Shown: positions 24,386 through 31,447 of the stretch, piece after piece | Layout of the letters: each line of letters opens with the position of its first letter | Position numbering within the stretch: the first letter of the stretch is position 1 | NCBI GenBank assembly: GCA_903901335.1 | Contig: CAIUQR010000131.1 | Span: forward strand, 1 to 32,303 | Direction of reading: 5' to 3' | DNA length: 32,303 nt | Source: an uncultured delta proteobacterium | GTDB taxonomy: Bacteria; Desulfobacterota; Desulfobulbia; Desulfobulbales; Desulfocapsaceae | Program-made: the position numbers and the translations under genes | Notes under the pieces: generated by a model | Database searches by the model: none | Told to the model about the DNA's origin: nothing | What the model saw: the letters and a program-made list of their open reading frames with translations, nothing else

Positions 24386-25138
24386 ATGGCGACAAGCGAC
24401 TTTCAGCAAAAAAGCAATGCCGATGTGAGTTCAAACAACAACTACACGGCAGGTACTCCGTATCTGACCGGCGGTGGCGAATGGAAACCGAAAAACCTCA
24501 TCGACGCGATCTCTGAGATTCAGCAATTCTACGTCATCGAGAGCAAGGGCCAGAATATCCCTGTTGAATTTCTGACCCTGGAAGGAACCATCGGGTTTTT
24601 CAAGATGGGCTTGAGGAGCGGGTTTGGCGAAACCATCTTCATTTTCTTCCTCTTCCCTGTCTTTGAATTTTACCTGATCCCGTTTGTCTTTCATTCCACA
24701 GGCCTGGGTACTGTGCTTATGGGTGCTGTGCCTTTCATTCTCCTTTTTGTCAACACCGGTATGTGCTTTTACGTGAGCAGGTTCTACATCGGAACTCTGA
24801 CGCGAAGGGCGATCAACTCCTTGTTCTTCGGCAGGGCCTTTATCCTGACCATAAAAAGTTTTCTGATTTACGTCCTGTACTCTTGCGCCTCAAACCCCAG
24901 ATTGGCCTCTCCGGAGAGGGTATGGAGCTTGGCCCAACGCTTGCTCAACAACCAGGAGGAGGCGAAGAGATTTTATTATGGAATCGAGAAGATACTGCCC
25001 TATGTCGTACCTGTGACAATAGTTTGTTCGATTTCCATGCTGCTTTCCGCATTTTTGCCATACGGGTCCGCATATCTTCTGGACCGCAGGAGGCAACGGA
25101 AAAAGGAAAAAAACCAGGCCAGAGTTGCCGGCCGTTAA
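24386..25138 (+). CDS. Multi-pass membrane protein of unknown function
   Basis: From the ATG at 24386, eight bases after the coupling protein stop, this encodes about 250 residues. A polar asparagine/glycine-rich N-terminus is followed by helices at roughly IFIFFLFPVFEFYLIPFVF, LGTVLMGAVPFILLFVNTGM and FILTIKSFLIYVLYS, and a late one (VVPVTIVCSISMLLSAFLPY). The end is strongly basic (DRRRQRKKEKNQAR). A longer frame from 24308 overlaps the previous gene and is less likely. The position suits a T4SS accessory or an entry-exclusion protein. No family recognised. Confidence 0.7.
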   Translation: MATSDFQQKSNADVSSNNNYTAGTPYLTGGGEWKPKNLIDAISEIQQFYVIESKGQNIPVEFLTLEGTIGFFKMGLRSGFGETIFIFFLFPVFEFYLIPFVFHSTGLGTVLMGAVPFILLFVNTGMCFYVSRFYIGTLTRRAINSLFFGRAFILTIKSFLIYVLYSCASNPRLASPERVWSLAQRLLNNQEEAKRFYYGIEKILPYVVPVTIVCSISMLLSAFLPYGSAYLLDRRRQRKKEKNQARVAGR

Positions 25139-25199
25139 CAGGCATGGCTGGACCAGACACCAGCCTGCCATTCATGCCCCTTGAGGGTACAACGAAACA

Positions 25200-25248
25200 T
25201 GAAAGCTCTGTGTAGGCTTGCAGCGCCAATGCGCCGCAGAGACTTTCA
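25200..25248 (+). promoter_or_regulatory. Leader hairpin before the gene at 25266
   Basis: TGAAAG (25200-25205) and CTCTG (25206-25210) pair with CAGAG (25237-25241) and CTTTCA (25243-25248), with a single bulged A. The ribosome site AAGGAG (25253-25258) starts five bases later. Its edges match the traG leader. Confidence 0.5.
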
Positions 25249-25265
25249 TAGAAAGGAGATGAAAA

Positions 25266-25631
25266 ATGGCTAAGGAAAGAAGAAGACTGACAAAAGAAGA
25301 AATCCAGGGAAAAATTGATAAAAAAGTTGCCCTGGCTCAACAGCGGGACGCCCAGGTCATCCAGATAAGCACGTATCGGGGCAATACCATGACCAACATT
25401 CTCCGGCAGTTCGACAAGATATACAGCACATTGAAGGCCCGTATCGGAGAAACGGGAGAGAAAGGGATTCCGTTTGAGGAAGGTGGTGCCCTAATGGTGG
25501 AAGCTGAGGAAATCGTTTTAAGGTTTTCCAAGCTGACCGAGAAAATTGCTGCAAAACTCAATTTTAAATATTACGTGCCGGACGAAATCGAGGAAAAATC
25601 GAAGGCTACGAAGCCTGAAGCGGCAAGATAG
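25266..25631 (+). CDS. Small soluble coiled-coil protein of unknown function
   Basis: The 121-residue protein is helical and charged: LTKEEIQGKIDKKVALAQQR at the start, then RQFDKIYSTLKARIGETGEK and a final KLTEKIAAKLNFKYYVPDEI. There is no signal or membrane segment, so it is cytoplasmic. AAGGAG precedes the ATG at 25266 and a hairpin precedes the ribosome site. It lies between a membrane gene and the lytic transglycosylase. I do not recognise a family. Confidence 0.65.
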   Translation: MAKERRRLTKEEIQGKIDKKVALAQQRDAQVIQISTYRGNTMTNILRQFDKIYSTLKARIGETGEKGIPFEEGGALMVEAEEIVLRFSKLTEKIAAKLNFKYYVPDEIEEKSKATKPEAAR

Positions 25632-25638
25632 AAAAATT

Positions 25639-26316
25639 ATGGGCAACAACTTTATCGTGCGGTTAAAACAGGGGCTGCAGAGGCGGCTTATTCCGGCGCT
25701 CCTTCTGCTAATCTTGATTTCGATACCATCCCAGTCCCAGGGGACGATGTATGGATATCTTGACACAAAGGGTGTCTGTCATTTCCGGGATATCACCGAG
25801 AAGAGAGGGGAAATACAAATCATCGCCGGTGGCGGTGGCGTTCCACCAGTTGCTCATCCGGCAACGCATAAGAATAAGATCAACCACGACTACGATTCCT
25901 CTATCCGGGAAGCGGCAATAAAAAGCAGGGTCGACCCTCTACTGGTGAAGGCGGTCATCAAGGTGGAATCGAATTACAACCCGAACGCGGTTTCCCGCAA
26001 AGGGGCGAAAGGCATCATGCAAATCACGCCGGATACTGCAAGAAAGCTGCGCCTGGATGACCCGTTCGACCCGGTGCAGAATATCATTGCCGGTACAAAA
26101 TATCTCAAACAACAGTTGGATAGTTTTGGTGACATAAGGCTCGGGCTGGCTGCGTATAACGCCGGACCAGGTCGTGTTACTCCGCAAGGGATGCTTGTCT
26201 ATATTCCCGAAACGCAGTCTTATGTTGCCAAGGTGCTCCGGGAATATCAGCGGTTGAGTAGAGAAGGAGAAAATAATGTCACAAAAGTTCAGCCCGTTCC
26301 CTTTACGCCTCCGTAA
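25639..26316 (+). CDS. VirB1-like lytic transglycosylase with DUF4124-like N-terminus
   Basis: From the ATG at 25639, the 225-residue protein has a signal peptide (LIPALLLLILISIPSQSQG), a DUF4124-like strand pair (TMYGYLDTKGVCHFRDITEK) and an SLT lysozyme-like domain. The catalytic Glu110 lies in VIKVESNYNPNAVS, followed by GAKGIMQITPDTAR and GLAAYNAGPGRV. An open frame from 25546 only overlaps the preceding gene. VirB1/TraL-type enzymes cut glycan strands so the mating channel can cross the wall. A bidirectional terminator overlaps its stop. Confidence 0.88.
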   Translation: MGNNFIVRLKQGLQRRLIPALLLLILISIPSQSQGTMYGYLDTKGVCHFRDITEKRGEIQIIAGGGGVPPVAHPATHKNKINHDYDSSIREAAIKSRVDPLLVKAVIKVESNYNPNAVSRKGAKGIMQITPDTARKLRLDDPFDPVQNIIAGTKYLKQQLDSFGDIRLGLAAYNAGPGRVTPQGMLVYIPETQSYVAKVLREYQRLSREGENNVTKVQPVPFTPP

Positions 26317-26361
26317 AATCCCCCCGCACTCAACAACGGCGGTGCGAAACCGGGGGATTTT
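26315..26361. terminator. Bidirectional terminator between transfer operon and HU/IHF genes
   Basis: AAAATCCCCC (from 26315) pairs perfectly with GGGGGATTTT (26352-26361); inner GCAC/GTGC adds pairs. The stem is 10 bp plus, with T-rich ends on both strands, and it overlaps the lytic transglycosylase stop. It ends both the rightward operon and the leftward HU/IHF pair. Confidence 0.8.
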
Positions 26362-26426
26362 CTACGGCGACACTCCACTCCATTGGGGAATCGGAGAGAC
26401 TAAGCTTGGCAACAGTGCTCTTTGTT

Positions 26427-26711
26427 TTACTCTCTGCCGGCATTCACTGCTTCTTTGAGGTCTTTCCCAACCTTGAAGAAGGGGAGCTTCTTTGCATTAA
26501 TCTTGGATTCCACTCCGGTTTTTGGATTTCTGCCGGTATAAGAATCATAATGCTTGATAGTAAAGGAACCGAATCCCCGAAGCTCGATATTTCCTCCCTT
26601 TACAAGGGTTTCTGTCATAGCATCAAGGATGGTATTCACGATACCTGAACCTGTTACAAGAGGGAGATTCAGTTGTTCGGATATTGCCTTGGTTAATTCT
26701 CTTTTAGTCAT
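26427..26711 (-). CDS. HU/IHF-family DNA-bending protein, IHF-like
   Basis: The 94-residue protein is a full-length HU/IHF: TKRELTKAISEQLNLPLVTG, VKGGNIELRGFGSFTIKHYD, and the DNA-intercalating arm TGRNPKTG, ending in KLPFFKVGKDLKEAVN, which is more like IHF-beta than HU. It bends DNA and could act in excision, origin function or transfer. It starts 16 bases after the HU-like gene, so they form one leftward operon. Confidence 0.88.
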   Translation of the reverse strand: MTKRELTKAISEQLNLPLVTGSGIVNTILDAMTETLVKGGNIELRGFGSFTIKHYDSYTGRNPKTGVESKINAKKLPFFKVGKDLKEAVNAGRE

Positions 26712-26727
26712 TGGCCTTCATATCCTC

Positions 26728-27000
26728 TCATTTGACGGCACCGGCAAGGATTTTCCCTGCTTTGAATTTGACAGCCTTGCCGGCAGCAATCTGGATGACT
26801 TCACCTGTCTTGGGATTCCGACCCTCGCGAGCAGCCCGCTCAGAGACGGAAAAAGTCCCGAAGCCGATCAGGGCCACTTTATCCCCTGTTGCCACAGCAT
26901 TGGTGATTGTTTTGAAAACGCTGTTCAATGCCTGCTCCGCTGCCGTTTTGGTCATTTTGCAATCCTGCGCCAGTTTTTCTACCAGATCACCTTTATTCAT
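26728..27000 (-). CDS. HU-like DNA-bending protein
   Basis: The 90-residue HU protein starts at the ATG at 27000 behind an AGGA site; upstream residues in the longer frame (from 27066) are not conserved-looking. It has the standard fold: LVEKLAQDCKMTKTAAEQAL, LIGFGTFSVSERAAREGRNP and KFKAGKILAGAVK. It precedes the IHF-like gene. Together they could make a heterodimer. An AT-rich stretch upstream probably holds its promoter. Confidence 0.88.
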   Translation of the reverse strand: MNKGDLVEKLAQDCKMTKTAAEQALNSVFKTITNAVATGDKVALIGFGTFSVSERAAREGRNPKTGEVIQIAAGKAVKFKAGKILAGAVK

Positions 27001-27159
27001 AGTTGGTCCTGTTTGAATTTTAGTGGATACGTACGTGTAAATATAATTTATCCAATCTACAAACAATCATCTCAAAAGCCCACTCCTTTCAACTACCTTC
27101 CGTTTTTTCCCAACATCGAAGTCAGAGAGCCTTCACTTACAATCATTCAAGGAGTTTCC

Positions 27160-27222
27160 ATGGAGACGCCGATCGTATCAGGAAGAGAAGAAATGAGATA
27201 TGTTGTTGTTATGAGAGAATGA
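27160..27222 (+). CDS. Tiny ORF with strong ribosome site
   Basis: AAGGAG lies just ahead of an ATG at 27160, reading 20 residues (METPIVSGREEMRYVVVMRE) to TGA. A hairpin starts 12 bases later. It may be a leader peptide or nothing; no homology can be claimed. Confidence 0.25.
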   Translation: METPIVSGREEMRYVVVMRE

Positions 27223-27233
27223 TGGAAATGCAA

Positions 27234-27263
27234 CTTGCCAACTAATGTACCTTAGTTAGCAAG
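27234..27263. repeat. Hairpin
   Basis: CTTGC (27234-27238) and AACTAA (27240-27245) pair with TTAGTT (27252-27257) and GCAAG (27259-27263), 11 pairs around one mismatch with a 6-base loop. No T run follows. Confidence 0.6.
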
Positions 27264-27290
27264 ATTGTAGCGGGCCTATTCGGCGGGACG

Positions 27291-27397
27291 CCTGCAGGGG
27301 TCACCTGCAGGAAGAAAGCCAAGGACCGGACATTTTATACCCGCCCCAGGGCGGTAAAAAACGGTGTTGACCGGAGCCGGAAACTCCGGCCAACACC
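27291..27397. repeat. Cluster of three hairpins in an intergenic gap
   Basis: CCTGCAGG occurs at 27291-27298 and 27304-27311 (self-pairing stem, 5-base loop). CCGCCC/GGGCGG (27341-27354) has flanking T and A runs. GGTGTTG-CCGGAG (27363-27376) pairs with CTCCGG-CAACACC (27384-27397) with one mismatch. The GC-rich stems stand in an otherwise AT-rich gap between the HU genes and the HEPN-like gene (27001-27699). Nothing else is recognisable there apart from two tiny ORFs and an operator. Confidence 0.6.
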
Positions 27398-27424
27398 TAG
27401 CCACAAAACCACCAAGGGGGTAGA

Positions 27425-27502
27425 ATGTCATGGATGAGCTCAAAAATAAAGAAGAGGTTGAAAAATAGCTACAGAAAAAAGGGGCCGGGAAGAACGCATT
27501 AA
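27425..27502 (+). CDS. Tiny basic ORF
   Basis: AAGGGGG lies four bases before an ATG at 27425. The 25-residue product (starting MSWMSSKIKKRLKNSYRKKG) has about 10 lysines and arginines. It follows the hairpin cluster. No family is known; it could be a small RNA-binding or toxic peptide, or chance. Confidence 0.25.
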   Translation: MSWMSSKIKKRLKNSYRKKGPGRTH

Positions 27503-27561
27503 TCAATGCTCGATCTTTTGGGATGGTCAGCTCACGAAATGGGAATTATTCCACGCGCAAT

Positions 27562-27592
27562 CATTAGACAAAATATGTTATTCTGTCTAATG
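27562..27592. promoter_or_regulatory. Palindromic operator upstream of the HEPN-like gene
   Basis: CATTAGACA (27562-27570) and TGTCTAATG (27584-27592) are a perfect 9-bp inverted repeat with a 13-base AT-rich spacer, about 108 bases before the ATG at 27700. A -35 TAGACA and -10 TAATGA lie inside at 17-base spacing. A dimeric regulator probably binds it. Confidence 0.5.
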
Positions 27593-27699
27593 ACAGTGAA
27601 TAGGAGCCCTTTTTGAATTAATACTTGTGGGAATTATGGATTTTTGGAGAGTTAAGACGAACTGACCTTTCTATCTTAATGTGAGAATGAATAATACAA

Positions 27700-28347
27700 A
27701 TGAAACGTATCCCAACTTTTCGTTATTTAAAAAGAAAGCATTTTCTTGACAAAAACAAGATTCGCAGTGTCTCTACCAACCTCAGCAATTCTTTTGACAA
27801 TGCATATACAACAGCATCAACAATTCTTAAGAAGAGTTTAATTGAGGCAGAAAGTTTACAAATTGCACTTGAGGGGCAAATTGATAAGATATTAGATAAA
27901 ATAGAAATTTCAGAAAATTTCGAGCCATCTGAAAAGGATGAAAAAATTGCTAAAGAACTCGGCGAAAAAGAATCCTTGATTGAATCAAATAACGATTCAC
28001 TTCTCTCTTTGTCTGAAATGAGAATTGTTTTTTTATTCAAAACAATTGAAAACGCCATTGTAAGAATGACAGACATTGCCTTTCCAAAAGCCAAAAAGAA
28101 AACCTTCTTTAGGTGGGATGTAATAGTAGACTTTTTGAAAATCAATGGGGTGAAAATTGATAAAATAAATGGTTATGAAGCAGTAAATCAATTAAGAGTA
28201 GTCAACAACAACATCAAGCATTCATTAAATATAGATGAAAGTACAAAAAAATTTAGATTTTGGATACATGAAACAGATTTCACATATGAAAATCTATACA
28301 AATTCTACAAGAGTATTCACGAACCAAAAGCTAAGGTGGACCCCTGA
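27700..28347 (+). CDS. AT-rich HEPN-like protein, 3' end cut by IS3
   Basis: The 215-residue protein is much richer in A/T and lysine than the tra genes, so it was probably acquired separately. A helical N-terminus (about 30-110) is followed by VFLFKTIENAIVRMTDIAFP and NQLRVVNNNIKHSL. The last resembles the R...N..KH motif of HEPN-type nucleic-acid-cleaving or defence-related proteins. The last codons (VDP and stop) lie inside the IS3 terminus that begins at 28337, so the original C-terminus is lost, though only after the HEPN-like core. There is no clear ribosome site. The family is suggested by the motif only. Confidence 0.4.
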   Translation: MKRIPTFRYLKRKHFLDKNKIRSVSTNLSNSFDNAYTTASTILKKSLIEAESLQIALEGQIDKILDKIEISENFEPSEKDEKIAKELGEKESLIESNNDSLLSLSEMRIVFLFKTIENAIVRMTDIAFPKAKKKTFFRWDVIVDFLKINGVKIDKINGYEAVNQLRVVNNNIKHSLNIDESTKKFRFWIHETDFTYENLYKFYKSIHEPKAKVDP

Positions 28348-28370
28348 GTCAAGACAAAAATCCACTGAGT

Positions 28371-29369
28371 TTAAGCTGCACATTGGATTTCATTTACAGC
28401 TGGACGGCGCTGCCCCGGTTTAGCTTTTGCTGTTACCTCTGATCTTGGTACCGCGGTTGATGGAGCCCCTGTTCCGCTACGCTCCACAGGGGCTCCATCA
28501 ACCGCGCACGGGTACTTATCCACGATGATCGCTCCTCCGCCTGTCCCTGTTCGATACACAACGTCTGGTGTCTTTTGCCCTAACGATTGATGTGGACGCT
28601 CGCCGTTATAGAAGATGAAATACTCGGCCAGCCCCGCCATCAATTCATCCATTGAGGCATACCCCTTCAGATATACGTCCTCATGCTTCACATTGCGCCA
28701 GAGCCGTTCGACGAAGATATTATCGAATGCTCGTCCCCGTCCATCCATGCTGATTGTTATGCCTTCTCGTTTCAGCACGTCGGTGAAGGCATCGCTGGTG
28801 AACTGTGAACCTTGGTCACTGTTGAAAATTTCCGGCTTACCGTGCCTTCGTATGGCTTCCTCCAGGCAATCGACACAGAACACCGCTTCCATGCTGTTGC
28901 TGATCCGCCAGCTCAATACCCGGCGTGAGTACCAGTCGATGATTGCCACCAGATAGGCAAAGCCATGGGCCAGACGGATATAGGTAATATCCGTACTCCA
29001 GACCTGGTCCGGTCTGACCACAGAGACACCGCGCAGCAGGTAGGGATAGACCTTATGCCCAGGATGTGGCCGGCTGGTGTTGGGGCCTGGCGCCATACCG
29101 GCCAAGCCCATCTTTCGCATCAGCCTTTGTACTCGCTTGCGATTGACGGCATGGCTTGCCGCTTTGAGAAAGACCACCATCTTGCGGCTGCCGTAGAACG
29201 GGTGTCGCGTGTATTCTTTGTCAATGAGATGGCTGAACAACAAATCACTCTCATCAATAGGTCTCGGTTTTTGCTGCGCATAGATCGTGGCACGGGAAAC
29301 TCCCGCCAGTATGCATTGCCGAACCACCGTCACCGCATCTCCTATGGTGATCCAAGTTCGCCGGACCAT
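28371..29369 (-). CDS. IS3-family OrfB transposase (DDE)
   Basis: The 332-residue transposase has an HTH_21 region (HPFYGSRKMVVFLKAA) and the integrase core with DDE: WSTDITYIRL, NSDQGSQFTS and ERLWRNVKHEDVYLK. It ends beyond the usual YNGERPHQSLGQKTPDVVY with about 60 extra residues rich in proline and alanine. It is normally made as an OrfAB fusion by a -1 slip. Confidence 0.95.
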   Translation of the reverse strand: MVRRTWITIGDAVTVVRQCILAGVSRATIYAQQKPRPIDESDLLFSHLIDKEYTRHPFYGSRKMVVFLKAASHAVNRKRVQRLMRKMGLAGMAPGPNTSRPHPGHKVYPYLLRGVSVVRPDQVWSTDITYIRLAHGFAYLVAIIDWYSRRVLSWRISNSMEAVFCVDCLEEAIRRHGKPEIFNSDQGSQFTSDAFTDVLKREGITISMDGRGRAFDNIFVERLWRNVKHEDVYLKGYASMDELMAGLAEYFIFYNGERPHQSLGQKTPDVVYRTGTGGGAIIVDKYPCAVDGAPVERSGTGAPSTAVPRSEVTAKAKPGQRRPAVNEIQCAA

Positions 29370-29665
29370 CAGCGGCTGATCCCGGACTTTTTTTTCAACC
29401 AGTCGAGCTCCACCTTCAGCTTGCCTATTTCGCTGTACAGAAGCTCTGGTTCACGGTGCGCGGCAATCGGCGCAGGGCCTCGTTTTCCTTCAAACAGCGT
29501 TTTCGCCTGTTCTTGGATTTCTTTCTTCCAATGCCCGACCGTTACAGGATGAACGCCGAACTCCTGGCCAATCTCATTGATAGTCTTTACCCCTCGCAAT
29601 GCCTCCAGACCAACCTTCGCCTTGAATTCCGCAGTGTGGGACTTTCTCTGCTTTCCTTCACTCAT
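29369..29665 (-). CDS. IS3-family OrfA with frameshift site
   Basis: The 98-residue OrfA has a HTH_23/IS3-type DNA-binding domain (SHTAEFKAKVGLEALRGVKT, FGVHPVTVGHWKKEI) and a leucine-zipper end. Eight A residues followed by G (minus strand, 29395-29388) precede its stop. A -1 slip there reads WLKKKVRDQPLMVRRTW into orfB, giving the usual transposase fusion. Confidence 0.93.
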   Translation of the reverse strand: MSEGKQRKSHTAEFKAKVGLEALRGVKTINEIGQEFGVHPVTVGHWKKEIQEQAKTLFEGKRGPAPIAAHREPELLYSEIGKLKVELDWLKKKSGISR

Positions 29666-29806
29666 CTTTCCTCGTTCCTTATAATTGCGTACAGCTTAGA
29701 CATAATGGCTGCAAGTAGAAAATAAAAGACCTGCTCCTTGTAAACGTGGGTTATGTTGTAAGTTTCAATTAACCACTACACAGAGCCACAACCAAAGAGG
29801 CAGGTC

Positions 29807-30922
29807 ATGAAAGAGAATACCATATTTGTAGGTCTTGATGTTCATAAAGATTCCATCGATGTTGCATTGGCTGACGCAGGCCGTGATGGGAATGTACGAT
29901 TCTATGGCACCATAGGCGGCGATCTTGAGTCGCTGCACAAGGTTGTCCGAAAATTGCAAAGCACAGGGTCAACCCTGCGGTTCGTTTATGAAGCAGGCCC
30001 CTGTGGATACGATATTTACCGTTCTTTGACAAAACAGGGTCTCGATTGTATCGTAGTCGCTCCCTCAAAGATTCCCAGAAAGAGTGGGGATCGAATAAAG
30101 AATGATCGTCGTGATGCCTTGAATCTAGCCCGGCTGCACCGTTCGGGAGAACTGACTGCAGTTTACGTCCCATTAGAGGAAGATGAAGCCATGCGTGATC
30201 TTACCCGAGGTCGGGAAGATGCAGTCAAAGCTCTTCGAGTAGCCCGCCAGGTGCTGCTGGCCTTCATTCTCCGGCATGGCTACCGATACAGTGGTCGGTC
30301 GTATTGGTCCAAGGCTCACTGGAACTGGATCGCCGATATCAAGATGCCCCATCGAGGTCAACAGATCGTGCTCCAGGAATATGTTCATGCAGTTCAGGAG
30401 CAGGCAGAACGCACCCAACGGCTGACTCAGCAGATTCAGGAGTTGGTGCCACAATGGTACCTGGCACCGCTGGTGAAGGCTTTGCAGGCCCTGCGCGGTG
30501 TCTCCCTGATTGTTGCTGCGACGACCGTTGCCGAAATCGGTGATCTGACCCGATTTGATTCGGCAAAGCAAATTATGGCCTATCTGGGCCTTGTTCCCAG
30601 CGAGCATTCCAGCGGTGGCACGACCAAACGGGGAAGTATCACCAAGACCGGCAATGGTCATGTCCGACGGGTGCTCGTCGAAGCGGCTCATACATATTGC
30701 CATCCTGCACGGGAGAGCAGAGCCCTTCTTGCCCGTTTGGATGGTATGCCACCAGAGATCCGGAGTATTGCCTGGAAAGCGCAGCTTCGGCTCTGCGGTC
30801 GTTTCAAAAAGCTTATGGCCAAGGGCAAGAACAGAAATACGGTTATCACGGCAATTGCTCGTGAACTTGCTGCCTTCATGTGGGCCATCGCCTGTACATT
30901 CCTTCCGGCGCAGGAGGTATAG
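29807..30922 (+). CDS. IS110-family DEDD recombinase
   Basis: The 371-residue protein has the RuvC-like DEDD domain: Asp11 (VGLDVHKDSIDVAL), Glu62 (VYEAGPCG), Asp100 and Asp103 (KNDRRDALNLARL). The C-terminal Tnp_20/IS116 domain has the serine region SEHSSGGTTKRGSITKTGNG. It is full length and apparently active. GACCTGC/GCAGGTC inverted repeats flank the ATG region. IS110 enzymes pair with a bridge RNA. Confidence 0.95.
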   Translation: MKENTIFVGLDVHKDSIDVALADAGRDGNVRFYGTIGGDLESLHKVVRKLQSTGSTLRFVYEAGPCGYDIYRSLTKQGLDCIVVAPSKIPRKSGDRIKNDRRDALNLARLHRSGELTAVYVPLEEDEAMRDLTRGREDAVKALRVARQVLLAFILRHGYRYSGRSYWSKAHWNWIADIKMPHRGQQIVLQEYVHAVQEQAERTQRLTQQIQELVPQWYLAPLVKALQALRGVSLIVAATTVAEIGDLTRFDSAKQIMAYLGLVPSEHSSGGTTKRGSITKTGNGHVRRVLVEAAHTYCHPARESRALLARLDGMPPEIRSIAWKAQLRLCGRFKKLMAKGKNRNTVITAIARELAAFMWAIACTFLPAQEV

Positions 30923-30971
30923 ATCATGCAAGAATACATCAAGAGGCAGCTTCAGCCCAGGGTTGAAACCC

Positions 30972-31042
30972 GCTGTCGGGCTTGCTGCTGTTCCGACGAG
31001 CATTTTTGAGAGGCCCATTCTCACAGCAGCAAGCCCGACAGC
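30972..31042. repeat. Perfect 20-bp inverted repeat downstream of the IS110 gene
   Basis: Bases 30972-30991 (GCTGTCGGGCTTGCTGCTGT) and 31023-31042 are perfect reverse complements, with a 31-base loop. It lies just after the recombinase stop, where IS1111-type elements keep their bridge RNA. GGGTTGAAACCC near 30960-30971 is another stem. It could also be a transcription barrier. Confidence 0.75.
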
Positions 31043-31152
31043 TCCCGCAGTGGTAGATTGACGGCAGGTTTTTCAAACAGACGCTTTAACTTTTATAAAG
31101 AGAACAAGCCTTCATTAGTAAAAGGAGACTCCAAACAAAAAAACACAATCCT

Positions 31153-31345
31153 CTCAGGTCAGAGACAGAGACGCGATCACGTTCAGGAGAACCCTCGAGC
31201 AGCTTACTTGAATAAGGTTTACGCCGAACTTCAGCGCTTAGAGCGAGGCAGCTCCGCGACGAAGCCAAGTCATGCGGTAACCAACCCGCGTATATCAGAA
31301 TGATCAAACGTCGCCACTGGATCCCGTCTCTGTTTTTGACCTGAG
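31153..31345. repeat. MITE-like 193-bp element with 21-bp inverted ends
   Basis: Bases 31153-31173 and 31325-31345 are inverted repeats matching at 19 of 21 positions (ends CTCAGGTC and GACCTGAG). The interior has no ORF over 30 codons that looks real. The flanks show no clear target duplication. It lies between the IS110 end and the IS3 terminus. Confidence 0.6.
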
Positions 31346-31447
31346 ATATTACTCTACAACAAAACCCTAAAAAAAAGGGGAAGGGATTCCTATTTTCTAA
31401 TTGACTCTGACAGCCATATCAAACTACTGTCTTAAATATGGGGTCCA

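Larger units (their letters stand above)
29740..31060 (+). mobile_element. IS110-family element (boundaries approximate)
   Basis: A DEDD transposase/recombinase lies at 29807-30922, preceded by about 70 and followed by about 130 non-coding bases. The latter include a 20-bp inverted repeat. IS110 elements lack terminal inverted repeats, so the ends cannot be fixed by eye. It lies within the 5' part of the IS3 element. Confidence 0.75.
28337..31447 (-). mobile_element. IS3-family element, split by an IS110-family element
   Basis: The left end TGGACCCCTGAGTCAAGACA (28337-28356) is matched, as inverted repeat, by the end at 31428-31447 (16 of 20 bases, TGGACCCC...AAGACA). orfA and orfB are intact on the minus strand. 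The 5' part of the IS between orfA and the second terminus has been expanded by an IS110-family element and a MITE-like repeat. No target duplication is visible at the two outer ends (AGG and CTA). Confidence 0.65.

Noticed and set aside
26554..27222. Rightward 222-residue frame across the HU/IHF genes
   Set aside because: It is the complement of two clearly real HU-family genes, so most of it cannot be coding.
27234..27263. Possible integron attC site
   Set aside because: Only a short 11-pair hairpin; the R/L core pairs and the 57-141 base length of attC are absent.
30173..31024. Leftward frame opposite the IS110 gene
   Set aside because: Antisense of a full-length IS110 recombinase.
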